A stretch of DNA of 64,000 nucleotides from Bursaphelenchus xylophilus. Its lineage: Eukaryota; Nematoda; Chromadorea; Rhabditida; Aphelenchoididae. The stretch's first letter is position 1; the number at the start of each line of letters is the position of its first letter. The translations under genes and the position numbers were made by a program. Below the pieces are notes generated by a model. The model did no database searches. It saw only the letters and a list, made by a program, of their open reading frames with translations, and was not told the origin of the DNA. Of this stretch, positions 12,901-22,970 are shown in pieces. Location of the stretch: NCBI GenBank assembly GCA_904066235.2, contig CAJFCV020000005.1, positions 9,543,501 through 9,607,500 on the forward strand. Direction: 5' to 3'.

Positions 12901-14593
12901 ACAGACCTCCGTTTTTTGCCGCAAATTTTGGTCTTTTATGTATTGCAGTAACTGAGGGTAAGGAAAACTGACTTTAGTAATACTAAAATTAGAAAAAGTG
13001 GACATATTGCAACTCTTCGCCAAGCCTCCGCCGAGTTTTTGCCGAGTGTCCGACGACCATTCAACAGCTTTGCCAGGCCTCGAAGGCATTTCCTACAACC
13101 TTTTTTTTGTTTATAAACCTATCCTACGCCCCGCAACGATCGATTTTTTGTTGACCCGAACTGTCGTCGACCCGAAAAGTCGGGCCCGCGCCGCTCAGAT
13201 TCCGATGAAACTGCTCAGATTTCGTTTCGTTGAAATGTATTAAAACGTATTATTTTTTAAAAAAAATCGATAAAAATTAACCTGGCAGTGGCATTGCGGT
13301 TGTGGTCTCCCGATATCTTCGAGTTGTTGTCTCGGGTGGGAGATAGTTTGAACACATCGTCTGGCACGTCTAAAAGGACACAAACATGTAATTTATAAGA
13401 TTTCTAACAAATGAACATAACGTATTTTACCTGAATATCCTTGAAGAAGTTTCCACTCTCCGCATATTCACAACCGCCGTACCAGAATTGCTTGCAGGCA
13501 TTGGCTTTCAGGTCGAAAAAGTATCGCACACCCCAGGACTGCGTGGAAAATCCGCAACGGTCTTCGTAGCGGTGGTCAAAGGCTTGGCCGCAAATCGCTG
13601 GAATAGTAAAGTGTTGTAAATTACACATGCTACTGCCAATCAATTATCTATTATCTTTCACATAAAAAACGCCGAAGGTACCTCCAAGAACTCATTTTTT
13701 TATAAACTTATTTCTTGATAAGTAAAAGTTTCAAAAAAATTTTTTTGTGTCTTCTCGTTTTTTGTCGACTCGACCGAATACGATGTTTCTATTTTACCTG
13801 TATCTTTTGTGCAATTCAGCGCTGTTCCAGCGAATCCAACTGGGCACTCGCAATGAAACGAACCCTCCGTGTTGACGCACACCGAATTCCCAGGGCATGT
13901 CGTCCATAGACATTCATTTGTGTCTAAAAATACCAGCTCAGTCAGCAAATTCATCCCAAAAAAATTATGCTTTCCACATTTCTTGAAACATCCCTTAATT
14001 TTTTCAAAAATTTTCGTTTATCTAAATATACCTTTGCAAACCTCCTTGACCATTTCATAGCCCTTCCGGCATTGGCAACTGCCATTCAAACAGACTCCAT
14101 TATTTTCATGACATCTCGCGCAGGCAGTAATATTCATCTCAGATATCGTTGGATCTAGAATTTCCACAATCAAACTTTCAACTCAACTACTCATGCCAAC
14201 GCTAGACCCCGTATTGTACCTTTAAATTTTGCCTTGATCTTCGTCTTCGTCGGCTTCCAATCCGGCTGACATCGTTGACGGCAATGTTCCGCCGACACAA
14301 ACCGATTTCCATTACCGCCGCAGCCACTAAATCAGAATTATTTCAGATATCGAATCCGCAATATAAATCAAGATTTTTAGTCCAACCAAAAACCCTTACG
14401 TGTACACAAATTTATGGCATAATTTGGTGTTCGGATCATAATAATATCTCGGGAATTCCCTTGAACAATGTCCTGGATCCCATTGCAATTCGCAAACTCC
14501 TCGGCCTCGTTCCACGGAGACCATGTACCTGCGGGCGAACGCCAGGTCCGGGCCAAACGTGGCCGTGAGCAAAAGGTTTACAAGGCCGATCAT
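6988..14593 (-). CDS. secreted multi-Kunitz/EGF protein, 18 exons, 1238 aa
   Basis: Exons: 14400-14593, 14220-14326, 14032-14154, 13798-13923, 13431-13597, 13282-13369, 12412-12661, 11713-12013, 11320-11554, 10922-11122, 10637-10843, 9828-10013, 9544-9786, 9245-9349, 8648-8968, 7880-8338, 7230-7432, 6988-7188. Every junction keeps frame. A likely signal peptide (residues 1 to about 21) is followed by Kunitz 1, two EGF-like modules (about 108-182, the second beginning DTNECLW and looking calcium-binding), then Kunitz 2 to 12 and a Cys-containing basic C-terminal region (about 1085-1238) that I do not recognise. Kunitz domains are six-cysteine serine-protease inhibitor folds; only the third has a basic residue at P1 (Arg), so most are unlikely to inhibit trypsin-like enzymes. 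Comparable nematode proteins act in cuticle or extracellular matrix; that role here is inference. Confidence 0.9.
12101..12358. mobile_element. palindromic MITE copy A (intron of the Kunitz gene)
   Basis: Begins CAGTGGGGGACCTGATCCAG and ends with the complement TCAGGTCTCCCACCG, with TA on both sides. The two halves are near-perfect inverted repeats meeting at a GC-rich centre. It lies within the intron between Kunitz-gene exons 7 and 8. Confidence 0.9.
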
Positions 14594-17264
14594 TTCGGCT
14601 AGCCATATGTCATCACTTTTGAGTAATCTGAAGCTTTCTTACTCATTGTGAAATCCAAAGAAGAGGTTCAGGAAATCGCGCAAAGGCAAAAGCAAAGCAT
14701 ACATTTTAAGGGCATTTTCGAGAATTTTAAGCTACCAAAACTCTGCGCTTTCTCTGACCGTCCCTCTTATTTTTCCACATTCTATCAACAGGAAGATCGT
14801 TGAGCTCAACTTGCAAATCGCTAGCTAAAATTTTCGGTAAATTGATTTGTGGTCGAGGTTGAGGATATGACCAAAATTTGGATAAATTTTGCGAATTTTC
14901 CTTCCCTCTCTATACAAAATGGACCTACAATCAAGATTTTTTAGCAAAAAGGTTGCCCCCATTGTATTTACTTTTCATTTGATTGCCCAATAACTTTCTT
15001 CTCCCCTTGACTAGCCATCTAAAACTTTAATTTCGAGCTAATTTTTTTTCGAAAAAAAGTAAATTACTATTTTTATGTAGTACTAGCTCAAACCCAAAAA
15101 AAATCTAAACTCCTAAACCTAAACTATCAAGATGACCTCCTCTCCGCTCCTTCAAACTTAACGTTCAGCCCCAAATGAAGTTGATGTGTACGAAGGAGTA
15201 AAACGAACTCCCAATGGGGAAGTATAGTTCCTCGAGTTTATTTCATCCCGAAAATATAATCAAAAAGAATTTGGGTTGACAAATTCCAAGAACTTTCTTT
15301 GTACCAGCATATGATGGACAGACATTGTAAATAGATGCAGAAAAAGTGGTCTTTAAGATTATGTTTTTGTACAAACATTGTGTAAAAATTTTTTTAGGTC
15401 AGAGAATCATATGTCAAAGGTAGGGTGACAGATGGATTTGTTTTGGAAGGATGGGATATTTCGGAAATCTTGGGATATAATAGTGATCAAATGACTTGAA
15501 AAATGAAAAATTTGCAAAAAACTGGACATCCAAAAAAGATTTATTTCTCGATGCTCAATTTTTTTGCATATTTATCCAGGAGAATCCAACTAGTCCGCAT
15601 ATCAATCGCTGAAAACATCAGCTCGTTCCCTGCAGGCGCAGCAAAGAAATTCAACATTTCTCAAAGCCGAGAGAGCACAGAAAATAAGGAGAGCTATCCA
15701 TGGTCTCTCCTCAATTGAATATCTCTGTTGCTTCTGCAAAGGGCGAGCTAACGAGAGCCTGTCCATGTCAATACAACGTTTTTAAAGGCCAATGCCAACC
15801 ATCGACGCCGGAAGTCTTAAAAAACAGAAGCTTTAGCAACTTTTCCACAAATTTCATCAAAATCTAACCGCTTCGCGAAAATCGAATTTTTTGTTTCGTT
15901 CTTTTTTCTTTGTTTTTGCCAACCTTTTCCCTAAAAAACCACCGTAGAGCGCCTCCTCATCCTTTTTTTACACCGTTAATTTATTCAAAAAGCCATTTGA
16001 AACGCTCCTAAGAAACTTTACAGCCCCAAAGGTCATTTTTTGTAACAAAAAAGACAAACAAAATATTTACCAACAATGTTTATAAAAAACAGATATATCT
16101 TTCCCGCAACAAGCACTTCGCCCAGCTGAAAAGAGTTATTCCAAATCCCTGAAGAAGGCTGTAAAACATGAATCATAAGTGTCATTCGGATACGTCTTCT
16201 TGACGCGTAACTGACAAATAAGCGACGTTTAAACGGCGCGCATAATATACCGCTTATTGCGGGGAGACTGTTGTTGGTTTTTGGTGATTTTTGAGGAGTC
16301 AAAAAAACTTTTATAAAAGAAAAATACCTTCAAAAAACCTAAATTTTTATATCGAAATGCAAAGATTTGATTTTTAATCGGATTACAATGTCCATGTAGT
16401 CCCATTTTATCGTCATTTTTAGGGCAGAAAATAAATTTTCGAGGCAAATGAGAGGCCAAAATGAAAAAAAAACTAATTTTTCACGCGCTCTGACCAAGAA
16501 AACCCCGGTTTCTGCAAAGCAACACGCAAAGCACAAGTTAAAAAAATCTCGCACATGTCTCCGAAGCTCTAACCTTCAATTTTGCCAAGTTTCATCGCAA
16601 TCTTCTTACAAAGAGCATAATGTTGCAATCAAAAATCTTGAAGCTGAAGCCAAAAAAATTGATTTTACTGTAATCCAATTCATTTCTCTCTGCGGAGATG
16701 CAATTTTCCAAACAAAATTGAGCTCATTATTTTCCCGACAGACTGAAAATGACTTCATCAACTATATAGTAACCCTCCCTTTCTCTCCCAAAAAAAAAAC
16801 TCTGTGTCGAAAAAAGGTAGCCCTTTATTCGTGCCGAAACGAATAAAAAACATTTTTAGCGGCGCGAGGTGTCTTGTAAACCGTTTCCTTCCCAATATCC
16901 AGCTCGTTTTTCTCTAATTTTATTTCCGAAACTTGAAGAACCCCGTGATCTGAATTGAACCCTCGCGCTCGCCTCGAAACGGGCATCCGCGATTACCCAT
17001 TATAATTTTACGATTCTCCAGGAAGGGATGCTAATAAACATGCTGCAACAAAATCTCGTGTTGGCGGTTTTATGACTTCGAGAGGATATTTAGGGCATAA
17101 GTTATGAAAAATGATCAAAAATTAAAAAAGATCTCGTTGGAAAAAGGTTTTCCGACATCTCTGTCTTCGGGAAAAGTGTCAGCTTCTGTTTCTTTAACAA
17201 CTCTCGATGATAAAATCTTGACTATTTCCGCAAAACGCAATCTAAAAATCCAGCATATGACTTA

Positions 17265-17511
17265 TAGTGACGGACCTGATCCAGTGGCAAAAACTGTACC
17301 ATTTTGCATCCGAGAAGTATCAAAAATGTGGCAAAATGCTTCCCTCTACAAGTGAAAAAACTTCGTTTTGAAGGGCGCGCCTTTTCCCTCCCAAAAGAGC
17401 GGCCAAAGTCGGAGCTTTTTCACTTGGAGGAGGAGGTATTTTTCCACATTTTTTGATACTTCCCGGATGCAAAATTGTACGTTTTTTGCCACTGGATGAG
17501 GTCCACCACTG
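17265..17511. mobile_element. palindromic MITE copy B
   Basis: Starts GTGACGGACCTGATCCAGTG after a TA and ends GGTCCACCACTG. Left and right halves are inverted repeats carrying the family core TTTTGCATCCG and CCCTCT. Confidence 0.85.
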
Positions 17512-18110
17512 CGGAAAATTTAATTCTTAATTTGTATCAAGTTTTATCAAAAATTTTTATCAAAAATCGTGAAATGTGGAATCTAAACTTTCTGAGAAAG
17601 ACTCTTTATTTCTACATTTCAAGCCTGCATCCATCAAAATTTTTTGGCCGATTCTTTTCTTCGACCAAAAATTTGAAGAACTAAAGTTTATTTTTCCCTT
17701 GAAAAGCACACAACTACTATGTACAAAATCAAAAAAAAAACAAAACAACAATGTACGGCTATTGTAAATCCGCCGGCGCTTCGATAATTTTAGTTTTTAT
17801 GACCGAACTTTTTGACTTTTGCGCGCGCCGAATTATCCTGCAAAAACAAAATGGGAAAACGCGCGTATTTGTTGATCTTGTTTAGACAAAAATACTTCGA
17901 GGATAATGCATAAAGTGCAATCATGTAGAAGGGTCAATGGAAATTGAGAAGGGTGCTGGAATATGGCTGTTTGAGGATTTACGACAAAAAATTCTCAAGC
18001 ATCCATTTTCGAAAATTATGTTCGAAAACTTGCCCAGCTTTGCTTCATCCGATATTCCACGAAAATTAAACATTGTTCCTAGGCACAATGTTTAACACAT
18101 CAAGTCCTCA

Positions 18111-19556
18111 CAATTTTAGCTCGCGCTCTGCAGGGACAGCGGAGATAATCAATGATCTTTGCCGACGAAGGAGTGCGCGAAAAGCGGAGAGCGGTCAGAG
18201 AGACAACAGGGAAGTTTGGCCATATCTTTACAAAATTTGCGTAGAAGAAAGATGATGCTTCTGTAGAAATGTTGTAACAGGAAAACCAAAGTACCCGTTG
18301 TTTTCCAATATTTCTACAAAAAAAATCATCTTTTTCCCCGCGAGTTTGGCAGAGGTATGGCCAAACCCATCTTTCTCTCTGACCGCTCTCCGCATTTACA
18401 GGGTGTTTCAAGAAATTTGGAACAAATGATTTGCTTATATCTTTGTGTTCTTTGCAGCTATCAACGAATTTCTTTTTGCTTCTAAAAATTGACAGCGTGC
18501 GTTTTTAGAATCTCAAAAAAAGTTTTTTTTCGTCGGCGGAGGGCCCATTTCTCGGCGGAGAAAATTAGGGCCTTTTTTAAAAATCACAGCGTATTACGTG
18601 GCGGAAACGCCGTTGCAACGGTTGAAATCAAGTTTACGTTACACCTCCGTCGATTTTACGGTATGCATTTTTTTGTTTTCGATTTTACGCGCACCGCGGA
18701 GGCGCGGCGGAGACTTCAGATTTCGGCGGACGTTGTTTTGGGCCTTCGGCTGTTGCAATTCATGTTGGAAAAGAGTTTGGGGTGATTTTTTGTCGTCATC
18801 CGATGCACAGATGACAAAAATTTCGTGCTTTTTTTCCCCGGCGGAGAATTCGGCGGAGGCTTTATCAAAGGGTCAAAGCAGTCTTACGAGTCCGGGAAAA
18901 ATCTCAGCTACAAGAATCCATCAGAGCAGCATTGTCTTTCAAAGATTTTTGATTTTTTTGGTCCGGCGGACAAATCGGCGGAGTTTTGTTTTTACCCTTT
19001 GATAAAGCCTCCGCCGACTGTTCCGCCGGGGATAAAAAGCACGAAATTTTTGCCATCTGTGCATCGGATGACAACAAAAAAATCACCCCAACCTCTTTTC
19101 CAACATGAATTGCAATAGCCAAAGGCGCAAAACAACGTCCGCCGAAATCTGAGGTCTCCGCCGCGCATCCGCGGAAGTGCGTAAAATCGAAAACGCAAAA
19201 AAAGCATACCGTAAAATCGATGGAGGTGTAACGTAAACTTGATTTCAACCGTTGCAACGGCGTTTCCGCCACGTAATACGCTGTGATTTTTAAAAAAGGC
19301 CCTAATTTTCTCCGCCGAGAAATGGGCCCTCCGCCGACGAAAAAAAACTTTTTTTGAGATTCTAAAAACGCACGCTGTCAATTTTTAGAAGCAAAAAGAA
19401 ATTCGTTGATAGCTGCAAAGAACACAAAGATATAAGCAAATCATTTGTTCCAAATTTCTTGAAACACCCTGTATTTAGCAAACTCTTTCGTCGGCAAAGA
19501 TGATTGGATATCTCGGCAATCCTTGCAAAGTGCGAGCTAAAATTTTTGGCAAAATG
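18111..19556. mobile_element. older hairpin element split by a fold-back insertion
   Basis: The left arm (about 18111-18225) carries TTTAGCTCGCGCTCTGCAG, CTTTGCCGACGAAG and GCGGAGAGCGGTCAGAGAGA. Its complement is found at 18345-18396 (CTCTCTGACCGCTCTCCGC) and continues only after the fold-back, at 19474-19556 (CTTTCGTCGGCAAAGATGAT, then TTGCAAAGTGCGAGCTAAAA). Removing 18399-19471 and one TA restores a continuous hairpin of about 370 bp. Confidence 0.75.
18399..19471. mobile_element. fold-back element 1, 1073 bp
   Basis: Ends CAGGGTGTTTCAAGAAATTT and the exact complement, flanked by TA on both sides (18397-18398 and 19472-19473). Arms of about 470 bp (18399-18871 and 19000-19471) read the same on opposite strands around a spacer of about 130 bp. 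The arms are rich in GGCGGAG. TA duplication and CAGGGTG ends suggest a Tc1/mariner-mobilised non-autonomous element; no transposase frame is present. Confidence 0.9.
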
Positions 19557-20122
19557 AAGTGTTACCTTCATGCAGATTTTAAAAAAATCTGAGCGTCCAA
19601 TATCGATCACATTATTTCTGACAAAATCAAAACCCCAACAAATCGAAACTTCCCCAAACCCTCCAAGAATGTTCCCCCCCCCCCCACTATTAATTATTCT
19701 GTTATCTTACAATAACAGACGGGGTATTTATATCGCCCCCACTCAACGAACGTCACTCTTACGCATTCCAATTTCTCGATTTCTATTGTAGTCCGCTTAT
19801 CACAAGGCGTATTTATGCATTTTTTGCTTTTGAAAGATCGCTTCTGTTTCGGATTTTTTTATATTTTTGTGTGATGAGTAATTAGATAATTGCATGGTTG
19901 TATAAATTTGCTCGGAATTTTAGTAAAAATTAGCATGTATTTTAAAATTTTTTGGATGACGTTACACAAAAACATTGAAGAAAGAAAAGTGGAAATGGGA
20001 AGACGGTCGCAGTGGAACTGTTTTGGCCCATTCCATTGTCAACTTTCCATCTAGAAAATTCAAAAAAAAATAATTTTGTGGTCACTTCGACCTGAAACTT
20101 GACGGTTTCTTCAAAATAAACA

Positions 20123-20281
20123 CAGTGGCGGACCTGATCCAGTGGTAAAAAACGTACCATCTTGCATCCGGGAAAAAATGGCTCCCTCTCCAAGTTGGAG
20201 AGGGAGCCATTTTGCTACGTTTTTTAATATTCCCCGGATACAAAATGGTACGTTTTTTGCCATTGGATCGGGTCAGTCACT
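20123..20281. mobile_element. palindromic MITE copy C, internally shortened
   Basis: Starts CAGTGGCGGACCTGATCCAG and ends ATCGGGTCAGTCACT. At about 160 bp it lacks the GC-rich centre found in the other copies, and the arms meet at AAGTTGGAGAGG. Confidence 0.85.
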
Positions 20282-20795
20282 TTATATCGCATATATTTTT
20301 AAAATCTTTGTCTTAAATTGTCCCAAGTTCCAGCAAAATCTGAGTGTCGGCCCTCGAAATTACCATCCAAAAAAGTAACCCTCTAAAATAGTAAACCTCA
20401 AAAAATTCCGGCGGAACCTGAGAACCAGTCCAAAAAATCCGAGTTCACCATGCAACAAAACCCTTCCTGTCGGAGAAATGATCCCCAGAAATGAGTCAAA
20501 GATCCACCAACGCCGCGGAATGCCTAATCATATTGGAAAATGTCGGGAAGAGAAGTGAAGAATACGGCGGTTCATTTCGTATGCATTTATGAGTGACACG
20601 AACAAGTTCATGAAGCGATCGGTATTAATAAATTCAGGGGAGCATTGTTACTGGCGGTTGGAAACGGGTAAGAACAAGATTTCAGAGAATCGAAAGTTTT
20701 TTAATACACAAGTAAAGCAAAAAATCCAAAATAAAGTGTGAGGAAGTGTAAACCAACAAGAAAAAATTAACGATCGGAAAAAATCACAAATATAA

Positions 20796-20801
20796 TTTAT
20801 T
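20796..20801 (-). terminator. polyadenylation signal AATAAA for BTB gene 1
   Basis: AATAAA on the minus strand about 120 nt past the stop of the first BTB gene. Confidence 0.5.
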
Positions 20802-20920
20802 AACAACGTGAAAAATTGGTTTTATGTACAACAAGTGAGTAAAATGATATTATCCATGACAAAACAAATCAAAAAGCGTGTGAAATTAATTGTAAGACAC
20901 AAAAACCCGAATAAAAATTA

Positions 20921-22643
20921 TTAATAGCCGGTCATAATCGGGCCCAATTTGAGGTTAAGAAAAAGATCAATGTTCTCCTTGATGAATTCTTCATTTTCCT
21001 TGAACACCTCGTCCCAATGGAGAGTGGTCAGCTTCTCCATCTCTCTCTTTAAGACGGGCAACCCGATTTCTGACGCCTTGAGTAGATTCCGCGCAAAATT
21101 GGATTGCTTTGCCCAAAATGTGTACTGATGGTCGATCTCCGCCTAAAATGATACAAAAACTCCTTTAATCCACGAAAGCCTTGACGAAACATGCTGCTAA
21201 TAGAAACTTATCTCTGCATAGCATCTAATTTTCTGTTTCATCAGCCTAAATACCAACAAAAAATATCAAAATTTCAACCTACCATAAACGCCGGAGCGCC
21301 AAGTACTTCTGCCAAATCCATCATTTCGTCGCCAATTGTCCACCACTCAAACGGCTTCCGCGTCCACATGAACTCCACTGCCATTTTGAACCCGTCAAGC
21401 CAGAAATTCTCAATTAAAATCTGGTTTTCTTCAGGGTATCTCACAAAAAAGGCCCGAAAACGAGGGAAAAATTCAGCCAACACAGATTTTGATACCTAAA
21501 ATAAAAGAACGACAAAAAACATGTCAACATTATTCAATAAAACTTTTAAATAACACTTACTTTCAGCTCTCCATCCTTACATTTCACTGTAACATCGCCG
21601 AAATTGTAGTAGTTATGGCCGAAAACCATCTCTTTAATCCATGGGGTGACTTCTGGTGGGCACTTCTGGATTCTAGCATACACGTAGATGTATATGGGCT
21701 CCATATCGCCGAACATCTTCTCCTCTCCGTTAAAATTAGGGACCCATTTTTTCATGGCATCTCCTTCGTACCTTCGCTCGCAACTTCCTGCCTTTCCCAC
21801 ATACCGAACCCTCAGGTTTGCCAAATATCCCTCGATTTGCCCTCCGTAGTGCAGGGTCCAAGTGAAGGCGCGAGATGATATATGAGAGTTTATTTGTTGT
21901 TGGAACAGTTCCTTATTTCCGAACTTGGTACTCCAAGTGGAGCAAGACTGATAAACCGGCCATATAAACGATGCTATCTCCTAAAAATAAATGAATATGA
22001 ATCGGTTGAGCATTTCCCGTCTAAATATCAAAAATTCCACCAAAAAAGTAGTTAAGAAACTCACCTCCGGATATTTTTGCAAGTCTTCTTTCTCTTGAGC
22101 AGTCAAAACCGACGAGAAATCGATGTCCAACGACGAGGATGCCTGAAAATAGATAAAGCATGACAGAACATGATCAAAAATCGTAAATCTCAAGTCAGTT
22201 ACGCAAATATTGCAGCAAAACGCAACAAAGAGCAACAGAACACCTAAATCCACCTAAGCACTAATGGAAAAGAGTCTAAACCCCGTCAAAATTCAAGCAT
22301 AGGCATAGCATACGAATAAGAAATAGTAGGTAATGGCTATTAACAAAAAACATCAATTTTTCCCACAGATGCCTAGAACAATATAAAAATTGGTGTCAAA
22401 ACCCAAAAAAAATACAACAAGTTCAGCAGAATTGCAACAAGAGTTCTATTTTCCTTATTCAAAATTACATAACACAAACAAAACCATCGCTAAACTCACG
22501 CACACCTTTTCGTCAATCGTCTTGTCGAGATCCGTATTTGCTTCGGAAACCATAGAGGAGCTGTCAAATTCTACGCGGAGTTCTTCAAGTTTTTCTTCGG
22601 CATCAAGAACGGAAAAGCTTGAGTTAGTCGAGGTTTCTGACAT
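20921..22643 (-). CDS. BTB-domain protein, tandem paralog 1, 358 aa
   Basis: Exons 22500-22643, 22065-22142, 21561-21980, 21283-21495, 20921-21142, all phase 0. Ser-rich N-terminus MSETSTNSSFSVLDAEE, a 26-codon exon 2 with an LD...EK.DLQ.YPE motif, a beta-rich domain (about 75-205) at the place where MATH domains sit in nematode MATH-BTB proteins, then a BTB/POZ-like domain (about 205-290: FGDVTVKCKDGELKV, LAEFFPRFRAFF, DLAEVLGAPAFM), and a helical tail ending EFIKENIDLFLNL. BTB proteins commonly bring substrates to cullin-3 ubiquitin ligases; this role is inferred. I could not confirm the beta-rich part as MATH. Exon 1 could instead end at a GTGTGC donor two codons earlier. Confidence 0.85.
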
Positions 22644-22850
22644 TTTGCGTCTGCCTCCACGAGCAGAAAATTATCGAATTTATGAAGCCTTTCAAAAAAT
22701 GGCCTAAATGCATCGGAAAATCAATAAAAATGTTACGGAATGTCAACCACTGACATTCTTACGTCAGCATAAAATCATCGAGATATATTGGCAGGACTTG
22801 TATCACCCGCAAAACGTCAAAATAATACTGGAAAATTGGAAGCTCAATAG

Positions 22851-22856
22851 TTTATT
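22851..22856 (-). terminator. polyadenylation signal AATAAA for BTB gene 2
   Basis: AATAAA on the minus strand about 115 nt past the stop of the second BTB gene. Confidence 0.5.
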
Positions 22857-22970
22857 AATGAAATTGTGAGAAACAAAATATTAACAAAAAAATATGTGGT
22901 TATGGGAAATGCAAGGTTAACAAATAGATGTATAATAATAAAAAACAGAGTATGGGCCAAGAATTTTGAC

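Larger units (their letters stand above)
14594..20795. other. gene-poor stretch with mobile elements
   Basis: About 6 kb without a supportable gene between the Kunitz start and the first BTB gene. Contents: a decayed dispersed module (14790-14848), palindromic MITEs B and C, a hairpin element with a 1.07 kb fold-back inserted into it (18111-19556), and a C12 tract at 19674-19685. Open frames near 16448-16846 have low complexity and no domain. Confidence 0.6.

Noticed and set aside
16448..16846. 132-codon Lys/Ser-rich frame
   Set aside because: Low-complexity A-rich DNA gives a Lys-rich translation; no domain and no exon structure.
18489..19381. Two long frames with the same protein on opposite strands
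   Set aside because: They are the two arms of fold-back element 1, which must give identical translations; there is no sign of coding selection.
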